Origin: Microbacterium esteraromaticum
Lineage (GTDB): Bacteria; Actinomycetota; Actinomycetes; Actinomycetales; Microbacteriaceae
Assembly: GCF_016907315.1 (NCBI RefSeq)
Contig: NZ_JAFBBS010000001.1
Span: 3,162,001-3,226,000, forward strand
Direction: 5' to 3'
Length of the DNA stretch: 64,000 bases
Part shown: positions 9,423-16,516 of the stretch, in pieces
Numbering within the stretch: position 1 is the first letter of the stretch
Layout: the number at the start of each line of letters is the position of its first letter
Position numbers and translations under genes: made by a program
Notes under the pieces: model-generated
Seen by the model: the letters and a program-made list of their open reading frames with translations, nothing else
What the model was told of the DNA's origin: nothing
Databases searched by the model: none

Positions 9423-10732
9423 GCCGGCAGGCGCCGGATGCCCTGATGCCGGCCGCCGAGACGGATGTGATCCTCGGCGAGCTCGGAGTCCTGCTGCTCG
9501 AATGCGGCACCTCGGTCACCGATGTGCGCGGCTCGCTCGAGCAGGTGAGTCGTCGAGCGGCACCGGAGACCAGGCTCGAGTTCGCGATCCTTCCCGAGAT
9601 GGTGATGGTGAGCAGACCCGGATCGGCGTCGGCGACCACCACGGTGATCGGGAAGGGGGAGGCGCTGACCTTCCGCCAGTCGGCGCGTGCCAGCCGGCTG
9701 GTGCGTGATCTCGAGACCGGCGGTCTTCCGCTTGCCGCGGCACCGGTGCGGATGCGGGCGATCCGCGCGACCCCGCGCCGGATCCCCGGAGCTCAGAGTG
9801 TGATCGGCTGCGGGCTGCTCTCCGCGGCGCTCGCGGTGCTGTTCCGCTGCCCGTGGTGGGCGGCGGTGCTCGCGCTGATCGTCGGTCTGCTGGTGGGCGG
9901 CCTCACGATCCTCATGATGCGGGTTCGAGCGGCTGCTGCGGTGGCTCCCTTCGTGTCGTCATTCGTTTCGACTCTGCTGGTCGGCGTCGTGGCGAACGCG
10001 CTGGATCTCGGGCCCGTGCCGCTGTTCGCGGTGTGTGCGCCCGTGGCGATCCTCGTACCGGGTGCGCTGATCACGAACGCCCTGCTCGAACTGACCTCGA
10101 CAGACATCGTGACGGGTGCGTCGCGGCTGATGTACGGGCTGATCATGCTGGCGTTCATGGCCGCCGGCCTGTATTCGGGTGCCGCGCTCACCGGTCTGCG
10201 CGTCGACTCGTCGTCTGCCGCGCTCGTCGGCGAGACGGTGCACCTCTCGACCGAGAGCGGCGGCTGGGATGCGCTTCCACCGCAGTGGACGGCCTGGCTT
10301 GCGGTCGTCGTGCTCGCGATCGGCATCGGCCTGGCATTCGGATCGGGCTTCAGGCTGACCGTCGTCTGCATCGCGGCGATGACCGGAACCTACGCGGTGC
10401 TGGCGTTCTTCAGCCCGCAGGTCGGCAGCGTGGTCGCGACCGGTGTCGCCGCAGCCGTGCTGTTCGTCGCCGCTCGCGTGCTCGAGCGCGTGACGCTCGC
10501 GGTGCCTGCCACCGTGTCGTTCCAGCCGGCATTCCTGCTGCTCGTGCCGGGCACGATCGGGCTCGTCGCGCTGGCGAGCTTCGATGCGCAGGCGCTGGCG
10601 TCGGCGCCGATGATGTTCCTCAGCCTGTGCATCGGCACCAAGGTCGGCTCGCTGCTGGCCGACCTCGCCCGCATCACGCGCTCGACGGTCTTCCTGCGAT
10701 GGACGAAGCCCGCCCGTATGGGGGAGCTGTGA
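9419..10732 (+). CDS. Threonine/serine exporter family protein (ThrE-like)
   Basis: This 437-aa membrane protein combines the two halves of ThrE. The N-terminal DUF1212/ThrE domain (about residues 1-250) includes [20 protein letters not shown] and a group of helices. A C-terminal ThrE_2/DUF3815-like helical block (about 280-420) contains [18 protein letters not shown]. ThrE of Corynebacterium exports threonine and serine using the proton motive force. The GTG start overlaps the gltX stop (GTGA), so the gene is coupled to gltX. Substrate is by family only. Confidence 0.85.
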   Translation: MSRQAPDALMPAAETDVILGELGVLLLECGTSVTDVRGSLEQVSRRAAPETRLEFAILPEMVMVSRPGSASATTTVIGKGEALTFRQSARASRLVRDLETGGLPLAAAPVRMRAIRATPRRIPGAQSVIGCGLLSAALAVLFRCPWWAAVLALIVGLLVGGLTILMMRVRAAAAVAPFVSSFVSTLLVGVVANALDLGPVPLFAVCAPVAILVPGALITNALLELTSTDIVTGASRLMYGLIMLAFMAAGLYSGAALTGLRVDSSSAALVGETVHLSTESGGWDALPPQWTAWLAVVVLAIGIGLAFGSGFRLTVVCIAAMTGTYAVLAFFSPQVGSVVATGVAAAVLFVAARVLERVTLAVPATVSFQPAFLLLVPGTIGLVALASFDAQALASAPMMFLSLCIGTKVGSLLADLARITRSTVFLRWTKPARMGEL

Positions 10733-10832
10733 GCGGCGCGAGCGCGCCACGCCCGGGCAGCCCGCGCCGATTCGCCATCTGCGCGCCGCTCGGGTAAGCT
10801 TGACTCTCGGTGCGAGGCTCCGGTTTCGCCCT

Positions 10833-10904
10833 TGGGGTATGGTGTAATTGGCAACACGGCTGATTCTGGTTCAGTTGTTCTTGGTTCGAGTCCAGGTACC
10901 CCAG
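10833..10904 (+). tRNA. tRNA-Gln (anticodon CTG)
   Basis: A complete 72-nt cloverleaf: acceptor arms TGGGGTA and TACCCCA, anticodon stem GCTGA/TCAGT with loop TTCTGGT (anticodon CTG at 10866-10868), and TpsiC sequence GGTTCGAGTCC. The discriminator is G at 10904 and no CCA is encoded in full. TAAGCT at 10795-10800 is a plausible -10. The 3' part is copied 1.8 kb downstream, marking this gene as an integration site. Confidence 0.95.
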
Positions 10905-10908
10905 CAGA
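10870..10908 (+). repeat. att-like direct repeat, copy 1 (3' end of tRNA-Gln)
   Basis: This 39-nt stretch runs from the anticodon loop of tRNA-Gln to four bases beyond the discriminator and matches 12647-12685 at 37 of 39 positions. Confidence 0.75.
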
Positions 10909-10914
10909 CAGATT

Positions 10915-10953
10915 AGGCCCGGAATTCCGCAGCAAAACGGAAGCTCCGGGCCT
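10915..10953 (+). terminator. Hairpin terminator after tRNA-Gln
   Basis: The outer stem AGGCCCGGA (10915-10923) pairs with TCCGGGCCT (10945-10953), and an inner stem TTCCG pairs with CGGAA. It starts 10 nt beyond the tRNA and probably ends its transcript. Confidence 0.7.
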
Positions 10954-11040
10954 CTGTCGTTTCCGGCGTCGGCGGCGCATTCCCCTTCGAAACTCCTCCG
11001 TGGATCACGGGATGTCCGACCGCTCGGCCATGATGCAGAC

Positions 11041-11237
11041 ATGGGAACTCCGTTCGAGGACGTGTTCACCATTTCCGCTGCTCAAGCTTTCAGAAGCACG
11101 AGGATCGCGCATACGCGAAAGGCGAGTGTCCGCAGTGCGGTGCACACCAGTTCGTTGTCGTGGCATTCACCACGAGCATGAGGCAGGAGGCTCCGGTGCA
11201 AATCGGGATGCCCGCCGGGACGCATGCGCTCGCGTAA
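11041..11237 (+). pseudogene. Frameshifted CxxC zinc-ribbon-like microprotein
   Basis: From ATG 11041 the frame reads MGTPFEDVFTISAAQAF. At about 11088 it must shift by one base to continue as QKHEDRAYAKGECPQCGAHQ and on to GMPAGTHALA and a TAA at 11235-11237. Adding one T to the CTTT run restores a 65-residue protein with a single CPQCG zinc-ribbon knuckle. The family is not recognised. Either the copy is a pseudogene or the missing base is a homopolymer error. It lies inside the tRNA-Gln island remnant. The call comes from hand translation of both frames, so it is moderately secure. Confidence 0.5.
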
Positions 11238-11650
11238 TGGTCGTACTCAGCAATGATGCGCTCCTCTGGGGCGGTGGTGCGTCGGTGCAAACGAGGCATG
11301 CTGTTGCATCCTCGCGGCCGGCGGGTACCGACTCGCGTTCACCTCACCCGCAGTTCGCCAAGCTATCCGGGGCAACGTCGGGAGCCGTAGGCATTGATCA
11401 GAGACGGATAAGGCCAGCCAGCAGATGGGCCCGGACTTCCGCTTCTAGACGAATCAGTCGGGCCTCTGTTTTGCGAGGTATGCCATCGCCGATCCGCCGC
11501 GACAACTCCATGGGACGGGGCCCAGACGATGTATTGGTGGACGAGCCTGCTCGATGTAGGTGACGGGCGGGCTCGACCCCGGGTGGAATTCAGCCGCAGG
11601 CGAACTTGTACTCGCCAGTCGAATCGCGTGCGGTGCCTGTCTGTCCCCGG
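11238..11650. other. Non-coding stretch inside the island remnant
   Basis: No convincing gene on either strand in these roughly 400 bases. The only clear structure is the terminator-like repeat at 11418-11472. Open frames here lack start signals and the third-position G/C bias of the real genes. Confidence 0.6.
11428..11472 (+). terminator. Terminator-like hairpin resembling the tRNA-Gln terminator
   Basis: GGCCC plus GACT (11428-11437, one bulged G) pairs with AGTCGGGCC (11456-11464), followed by TCTGTTTT. The preceding CCAGCAGA (11418-11425) and the GGCCCGGA.TTCCGC core repeat the layout found just after tRNA-Gln (10902-10930), suggesting a third, degraded copy of the tRNA-downstream region. 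Confidence 0.5.
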
Positions 11651-12210
11651 CTATTGGTTCCCCAGGGCGAACGTGAGAACTTTGAACGGGTACACGCCAT
11701 TGCCCTTGCATACGTACTGGACCTTCGTCGTCTGGTAGTTACCGGACCCCTGGCTCACGAAAGGTCCTGCTGCGCGGAACCAGATCCAGCCGTTGTGCAT
11801 CCACACCTCGTTGGTCATTCCGGTCTTCGTGACACCCGGGGTGCAACCCGTGAGTGCTGGCTTCGACCAACGGTGCCGTACTTGTAACCAGTGCCAGACT
11901 TCCGTACCCACATTCTTCCCGGTGAGATATAGCATCGCTCGGCTGAAACGCCAATAGGCACTGATCGTGAGTTCAGGTCACTCGCATCGGGCGACTGTCC
12001 ACCATCCGAGGTGAAGTCGAGATCAACCACCCCATCATCTTCGCTCGAGATCGAGGCCATCTCGTCGTTGGTCATGGTGGCTGGGAACGGCGACGTGAAG
12101 TCCAACTCGTCTGCGGGTGGCGGAGTCTGCGCCGCGGATGCCGCACCGGGCAAGGCGAATGCTCCTGCTATAAGCGCGAGTGTGATCAAAGATGATTTCA
12201 GGCGTTTCAT
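11651..12210 (-). pseudogene. Secreted small protein, split by a one-base frameshift
   Basis: ATG at 12210 follows GGAGGATCAC, a strong ribosome binding site. The first frame starts MKRLKSSLITLALIAGAFAL, a Sec signal peptide ending near AASA, then an acidic Asp/Ser-rich linker and SGTGYKYGTVG. At about 11880 the frame must change; the other frame then continues SKPALTGCTPGVTKTGMTNE and on through WIWFRAAGPFVS to the end KVLTFALGNQ. Inserting one T (GGTTCG for GGTCG) would give one secreted protein of about 186 aa with cysteines that could pair outside the cell. Not recognised as a named family. It is a pseudogene or a sequencing error in the island remnant. Confidence 0.6.
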
Positions 12211-12311
12211 GTGATCCTCCGGTGTCTATCCGCTAGTCGTGGATCACGGCAGACCGTACCAGGCGGCGCGCTCAGTGGTGGGCATGATGTGCCGGGGGTA
12301 GCCTGCTCAAC

Positions 12312-12500
12312 ATGAAGCAGGTGTGGATCGTGTACCACGACAGTGGACCGGACAACAACATTCTCGGAGTCTTCGACGACGAGAAGGAGGCATACGACTT
12401 CCAGGAACTCATCGCTCCGCAGTACGAGAACGGGGCCCTGCTCACTCCGTTCCCTGTTCCTTGGCGCTGCACCGATCATGTGACGGAATTGAGGGTTTAA
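12312..12500 (+). CDS. Hypothetical 62-aa protein
   Basis: This small acidic protein (MKQVWIVYHDSGPDNNILGV, then FDDEKEAYDFQELIAP) has a composition and beta-alpha pattern compatible with a real folded protein and has no membrane segment. TAGCCT at 12299-12304 stands 7 nt before the ATG, the spacing of a leaderless promoter in this genome; no Shine-Dalgarno is seen at the right distance. It sits divergently from the secreted protein inside the tRNA-Gln remnant. Function unknown. Confidence 0.5.
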   Translation: MKQVWIVYHDSGPDNNILGVFDDEKEAYDFQELIAPQYENGALLTPFPVPWRCTDHVTELRV

Positions 12501-12646
12501 GGGTCGGATCAGCCCGCGTGCGAGCGGGGCCAGGCTCGCGACTGCTGCGAGGCGGTCCATGTCGCCGGTGGGGTCGTCGTTGAACAGGCGCAGATAGTGC
12601 TTTTGTGCACTAAGAGTCGCAGTCCCCTCAGGCGGTCGTCTCCTAT

Positions 12647-12685
12647 TTCAGTTGCTCTTGGTTCGAGTCCAGGTAACCCAGCAGA
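12647..12685 (+). repeat. att-like direct repeat, copy 2 (tRNA-Gln 3' stub)
   Basis: Carries the TpsiC arm and 3' acceptor strand of tRNA-Gln with two changes against 10870-10908 (T to C in the variable part, C to A in the acceptor). The 5' half of the tRNA is absent, so it cannot be a functional tRNA. Confidence 0.75.
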
Positions 12686-12713
12686 GAAAACCCCCGCCCA
12701 GGCGGGGGTTTTC
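12686..12713. terminator. Bidirectional hairpin terminator
   Basis: The perfect stem GAAAACCCCCGCC/GGCGGGGGTTTTC, with a 2-nt centre and A and T runs at its ends, can end transcription in both directions. It separates the tRNA-Gln stub from the oxidoreductase gene that ends at 12727 on the minus strand. Confidence 0.85.
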
Positions 12714-12726
12714 TGTGCTGCAGACA

Positions 12727-14313
12727 TCACTCCACAGCGATCAAAGACCGCTGCCAGCCGGTCGAGCCGTCAGGCGCGATGGGTGCGGCCTCTTCGACCT
12801 GCATGTCGCCGTTCTTGTTGATCGCGCGCACAGAGACGTAGTGGTTGCCGGGTTCGGCATCCCATTCCAGAACCCACTGCACCCAGGTGTCGGCGTTGAT
12901 CGGCGTCGACAGATTCGCGCTCTGCCACTCGCCGTCGTCGATGCGCACCTCGACGGCTTCGATGCCCACCGTCTGCGCCCATGCCACCCCCGCGATCGGG
13001 ATCCGGCCGGCCTCGACTGTCTTTCCGATCTTCGGGGTGTCGATGCGAGATGAGAACTTGATCCGCGCCTCCGCGCTGTAGCCGCGCGGTGTCCAGTACG
13101 CCTCGTCCTTCTCGAACGTGGTGACGGTGAGCTCGGTCACCCATTTCGTAGCCGACACGTATCCGTACAGACCAGGCACCACCATGCGGACGGGGAACCC
13201 GTGATCGAGCGGGAGCGGCTCGCCGTTCATCCCGACAGCGAGGATCGCGTCGAGCCCATCGTCGGTGAGGGCCGACAGCGGAGTGCTCGCGGTGTACCCG
13301 TCGACGCTCCGGGACAGCACCATGTCGGCGTCGTCGTGCGGGCCGGCCAGCCGCAGCACGTCCCGAATCGGCACTCCGAGCCACATCGCGTTTCCGACCA
13401 GATCGCCGCCGACGAAGTTGGAGACGCAGGTGAGGGTGATCGCGTACTCGTCCAGCCCCATCGCCACCAGCTCGTCGAAGGTGAGCTCGATCCGCTGATC
13501 GACCATGCCGTCGATCACCAGCCGCCAGGTCGCGGGATCGACCGTCGGCACGGTGAGCGCCGTGTCCACCCGGTAGAAGTCTGCATTGGGGGTGAACAGC
13601 GGCGAGATGCCCGGGATGTCGAGTTCGGCTCCCTCGGGGATCGTCACCGACGTGCGGGCTGCCGGCAGGCGCAGCCCCTTGCGGATCGCAGCAACGGATG
13701 ACGTGGCAGCATTCACCGCCCGTGCGGTGATGCCGACGATCAGAGCTGATGCGCCCGCAATGCCGGCGAGGGCGAAGAACCGGCGCCGGTCGATGACCAC
13801 GGCGTCGCCGGCCCTGACAGCGCCGGATTCGACTGCGTCCGACGGCACGGAGGCCGCGCGTCGCCAGACCACGAGCCGGCGGCAGAGAAGGACGAGCACC
13901 ACAGCCCCCGCGACTGCGCCGATCACCGAGGGAAGGAAAGCGAGGGGCGTGGCGCCGGCACGGGTGGTGGTCGCGGCTACGCACGCCGCTCCGGCGATGC
14001 CGAGCATGATCACGCCGATCGGCGGACGGAAGAGCTGCAGCATGCCCGCTCCCGCTGACGCGATCACCACCGCCAGCCCGAGCCCGAGCAGCAGCGCGAC
14101 TTTGTCGAACTCCCCGAACGTCGAGATCGCGAACTCCTTGAGCGGCTGCGGGACGACGTCGATGACGAACGAGCCCACCGCCAGGAGCGGACTCGAATCC
14201 CTCGCCAGCAGCAGCGCCGACAGCTCCGCAGCCGCAAGGAACACCAGCGCACTGATCACTCCCGCGACAGCGGCGAAGAAGATGAATGCACCTCGTCTAT
14301 TCCGCTCGGTCAT
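12727..14313 (-). CDS. Membrane-anchored molybdopterin-dependent oxidoreductase (sulfite oxidase-like)
   Basis: The 528-aa protein begins with four or five membrane helices (about residues 8-150), then RRRFFALAGIAGASAL, a twin-arginine-like or membrane segment, then a soluble domain placed outside the membrane. That domain (about 230-420) is of the oxidoreductase molybdopterin-binding type: ITLTCVSNFVGGDLVGNAMW contains the cysteine expected to bind Mo, and GFPVRMVVPGLYGYVSATKW is the family signature. The end (about 430-525) fits the Mo-co dimerisation domain (AGVAWAQTVGIEAVEVRIDD). Related proteins reduce or oxidise S- or N-oxides; the substrate is unknown. The gene stands alone. Confidence 0.88.
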   Translation of the reverse strand: MTERNRRGAFIFFAAVAGVISALVFLAAAELSALLLARDSSPLLAVGSFVIDVVPQPLKEFAISTFGEFDKVALLLGLGLAVVIASAGAGMLQLFRPPIGVIMLGIAGAACVAATTTRAGATPLAFLPSVIGAVAGAVVLVLLCRRLVVWRRAASVPSDAVESGAVRAGDAVVIDRRRFFALAGIAGASALIVGITARAVNAATSSVAAIRKGLRLPAARTSVTIPEGAELDIPGISPLFTPNADFYRVDTALTVPTVDPATWRLVIDGMVDQRIELTFDELVAMGLDEYAITLTCVSNFVGGDLVGNAMWLGVPIRDVLRLAGPHDDADMVLSRSVDGYTASTPLSALTDDGLDAILAVGMNGEPLPLDHGFPVRMVVPGLYGYVSATKWVTELTVTTFEKDEAYWTPRGYSAEARIKFSSRIDTPKIGKTVEAGRIPIAGVAWAQTVGIEAVEVRIDDGEWQSANLSTPINADTWVQWVLEWDAEPGNHYVSVRAINKNGDMQVEEAAPIAPDGSTGWQRSLIAVE

Positions 14314-14431
14314 CGTTCTCTTCTCCTCAGCTCAGCCATGGCGTCCGGTTCGCTGAGTTGTTCGGAGGCGCCTCCGGATCGGATCGGATCGGGTCTCTAG
14401 CTGCTGCTGGCCATGAGGTTGTTGACGTTTC

Positions 14432-14650
14432 TTGGGGGTAGCTGCATAGGCCGGTAGATTGGGACGCATGTCGAGCCCTGAATCGGACACTCAGGGGCTT
14501 TCGGTCACGCCGTCAGCCCCTCACCTTCGCTGAGCCCTCGGCTCTCTGCTGCCCTGCGCTGTGCGCGGCACGGCATTCGGGTGTCCTTTGGGTGCTGACC
14601 GTGGTGACGAGACGTTCTCCTGTTCGTACTCTCGCTTCGGAGTCACCTCG
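14432..14650 (+). promoter_or_regulatory. Promoter and probable leader-peptide attenuator of the Cmx-like gene
   Basis: TTGGGG (14432-14437), a 17-bp spacer and TAGATT (14455-14460) form a promoter, and 7 nt later an ATG opens a short leader frame, so the transcript probably starts at that codon. Within the leader, AGCCCTGA (14474-14481) can pair with TCAGGGGCT (14491-14499, one bulge), or AGGGGCT (14493-14499) can pair with AGCCCCT (14515-14521). These pairings exclude each other. A further stem GAGCC/GGCTC lies at 14532-14544. This is the layout of ribosome-controlled attenuation upstream of antibiotic efflux genes. GGAG at 14639-14642 serves the main gene. Confidence 0.55.
14468..14533 (+). 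CDS. Putative 21-aa leader peptide upstream of the Cmx-like gene
   Basis: This 22-codon frame including TGA starts MSSPESDTQG and ends APHLR, beginning 7 nt after a -10 hexamer, so it would be translated from a leaderless mRNA. Its codons overlap both alternative stems described for the leader. A ribosome slowed by a drug on this frame would change the folding ahead of the exporter gene. It has no protein-like features of its own; the function is inferred from position and RNA structure. Confidence 0.45.
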   Translation: MSSPESDTQGLSVTPSAPHLR

Positions 14651-15832
14651 ATGCCTTTCGCTCTCTATCTTCTTGCCCTGGTGGTATTCGCCATGGGTAC
14701 TTCCGAGTTCATGCTCGCCGGCCTCGTGCCCGACATCTCCACATATTTCGGCGTTTCCCTGGGGACTGCTGGTCTCCTGACATCGGCGTTCGCCGCAGGC
14801 ATGGTGATCGGCGCACCTGCGATGGCCGCGCTCGCCCGTCACCTCCCCGTGAAATCGACACTCCTGGGTTGCGTGATCGTATTCGCGGCGGCACATGTCG
14901 TCGGGGCGCTGACGCATGGCTTCACTGTTCTGTTCATCACGCGTGTGATCGCCGCGATTGTCAATGCAGGCTTCTTGGCGGTTGCGCTGGGTGCGGCGAC
15001 GAAACTCGTGGCACCCGACGCCAAAGGTCGGGCCGTGGCGATTCTGCTGGCGGGTACCACCGTCGCAACCGTCGCCGGCGTCCCCGCGGGTGCTCTACTC
15101 GGTACGGCACTTGGCTGGCAGTCGACCTTCTGGGCGATCGCTCTACTCTGCGTCCCCGCTGCGATCGGTATTGCTGCGGGCCTCACCAATCAAGCTGACG
15201 ACCCGTCAAGTGAGGATTCCTCCGCGCTGTCACTGCGGATGGAGTTGGCGCAGCTTGCCTCCCCGCGCCTCGTTCTGACGATGATGGTGGCTGCCCTGGT
15301 GAATGCCGGCACCTTCGCGACGCTGACCTTCCTTGCGCCGATCGTCACGGATACCGCCGGCCTGAGCCAGTGGTGGGTCTCGGTGGCCCTTGTGCTCTTC
15401 GGCGTCGGTTCCTTCATCGGCGTCACTGTTGCGGGACGGCTCTCGGATGCCCGACCTCGAATCGTCATCGTGGCCGGTGGAAGCGTTCTTGCGCTCGGGT
15501 GGGTCGCGTTGACGCTCTTCGCGACGAACCCCGTTGCCCTGCTCGGGCTCGTTTTCGCTCAGGGTGTGTTGGGGTTCGCTGTCGGGAGCACGCTGATCAC
15601 GCGAGTGCTGTATGCGGCGGCGGGTGCGCCCACCATGGCGGGCTCGTATGCGACCGCGGCACTCAACGTGGGCGCAGCAGTCGGTCCCGTGATTGCCGCT
15701 GCCGCGCTCGGCGTGATGCCCGGCGCGCTCGGGCCCGTTTGGGTGGCCGTCACCACGACCGCAGCGGCACTGCTGCTAACCATTCCCCTTCTTCGGCTGA
15801 TCGCACCCGTCGAGAACGAAGTGGTCGAGTGA
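14651..15832 (+). CDS. cmx: MFS exporter, Cmx/CmrA-like (chloramphenicol efflux type)
   Basis: The 393-aa, 12-helix protein opens MPFALYLLALVVFAMGTSEF, almost the same as the Cmx/CmrA chloramphenicol exporters of corynebacteria and rhodococci. It keeps FLAVALGAATKLV and LLAGTTVATVAGVPAGALLG, the antiporter motif C region. Those proteins pump chloramphenicol out by proton exchange. The ATG at 14651 is chosen because GGAG lies 8 nt upstream and homology starts there; the frame is open 30 codons earlier. A leader-peptide attenuator precedes it and an IS481 transposase scrap overlaps its stop, hinting at acquisition with a mobile element. Actual drug specificity is not proven. Confidence 0.82.
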   Translation: MPFALYLLALVVFAMGTSEFMLAGLVPDISTYFGVSLGTAGLLTSAFAAGMVIGAPAMAALARHLPVKSTLLGCVIVFAAAHVVGALTHGFTVLFITRVIAAIVNAGFLAVALGAATKLVAPDAKGRAVAILLAGTTVATVAGVPAGALLGTALGWQSTFWAIALLCVPAAIGIAAGLTNQADDPSSEDSSALSLRMELAQLASPRLVLTMMVAALVNAGTFATLTFLAPIVTDTAGLSQWWVSVALVLFGVGSFIGVTVAGRLSDARPRIVIVAGGSVLALGWVALTLFATNPVALLGLVFAQGVLGFAVGSTLITRVLYAAAGAPTMAGSYATAALNVGAAVGPVIAAAALGVMPGALGPVWVAVTTTAAALLLTIPLLRLIAPVENEVVE

Positions 15833-15930
15833 CGCACGCTGACTCGCCCTTGACAGTCGAAGGTCGTCGCCGACTCATTGAGCGTTGCCGGTCTCGACCC
15901 CTCGCGCATGTCGCCGCCGAGATGGGAATC
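15829..15930 (+). pseudogene. IS481-family transposase, N-terminal fragment
   Basis: Beginning at a GTG that overlaps the stop of the Cmx-like gene, 34 codons read THADSPLTVEGRRRLIERCR and then RPLAHVAAEMGI. That is the start of IS481-type transposases, up to the first helix-turn-helix. After this the similarity stops abruptly (RETITRQQPP), so the rest of the element, including the DDE catalytic domain, is gone. No inverted repeat could be assigned. It is a footprint of a former insertion sequence next to a resistance-type gene. Confidence 0.7.
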
Positions 15931-16063
15931 CGCGAGACCATCACGCGTCAACAACCTCCTGGCCTCATACATCTAGCATCCGATCAACCAGGCCACCAGT
16001 CCCTTCGCCCGCTGCCGCCGTCGTCGCAGTCTGAAACAGCACACGAGCGAAGAGGAGAACACC

Positions 16064-16408
16064 ATGCCGACTCAGCTGAACAAGAAGGCCCTCGAGCACG
16101 CGCGCAGCCTGCTGCGCAAGGGCCATGTCGTCCGCGACGAGCGCGACGACTGGAGCGAGCACGCCCCCAGCACTGACGACGAGAACGCCTTCATCGAGAA
16201 GCACGGCATGGACGAGTTCGCCCTCTGGCATCTCGGCGAGGACACCAGCGCCACCCCGGGCACGAAGGGCCGGTACAGCTTTCCCTACGGCGACTTCCAC
16301 CGCCTGCACCGATGCGGCGTGATCTCGGCAGAGAGCAGAGCAGGGCAGTACGACCACACGTCGATCGAGAGAGCCCTGAAGGATCTGCTCGCGCATATCG
16401 ACGCCTGA
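16064..16408 (+). CDS. Conserved hypothetical protein (114 aa)
   Basis: A soluble, charged protein beginning MPTQLNKKALEHARSLLRKG. It has a central segment DENAFIEKHGMDEFALWHLG and a KGRYSFPYGDFHRLHRCGVI motif, and looks like a small actinobacterial family of unknown role. GAGGAG lies 8 nt before the ATG. It has no membrane segment or signal peptide. It stands between the IS481 scrap and the ABC operon and does not obviously belong to either. Confidence 0.8.
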   Translation: MPTQLNKKALEHARSLLRKGHVVRDERDDWSEHAPSTDDENAFIEKHGMDEFALWHLGEDTSATPGTKGRYSFPYGDFHRLHRCGVISAESRAGQYDHTSIERALKDLLAHIDA

Positions 16409-16516
16409 TCGACCCACCCACCGCTTCCTTCGCGCATGGTTGCGCGAACACAACCATGCGCGCCAGGATGAGAGACAGTGTGTGCGCGCAAGGGGGAGCG
16501 CACCGGATGGGAAGCG

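Larger units (their letters stand above)
10870..12685. mobile_element. Remnant of an element integrated at tRNA-Gln
   Basis: The segment is bounded by two direct copies of the last part of the tRNA-Gln gene (10870-10908 and 12647-12685, 37 of 39 identical). That is the pattern left when an integrase-driven island recombines at a tRNA 3' end. The intact tRNA stays at the left and a tRNA stub at the right. No integrase or excisionase was found in the 1.8 kb, so it is at best a decayed or internally deleted element. Contents are less GC-rich and poorly conserved: a frameshifted CxxC microprotein, a frameshifted secreted protein and a 62-codon ORF. Confidence 0.65.

Noticed and set aside
10832-11563. 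243-codon plus-strand frame across tRNA-Gln and the island
   Set aside because: It reads through a tRNA and a terminator, and its composition is not protein-like; the CxxC microprotein in the other frames explains the coding signal better.
12600-12685. A second functional tRNA-Gln
   Set aside because: Only the 3' half is present; the acceptor 5' strand and D arm are missing and the acceptor 3' strand carries a mismatch.
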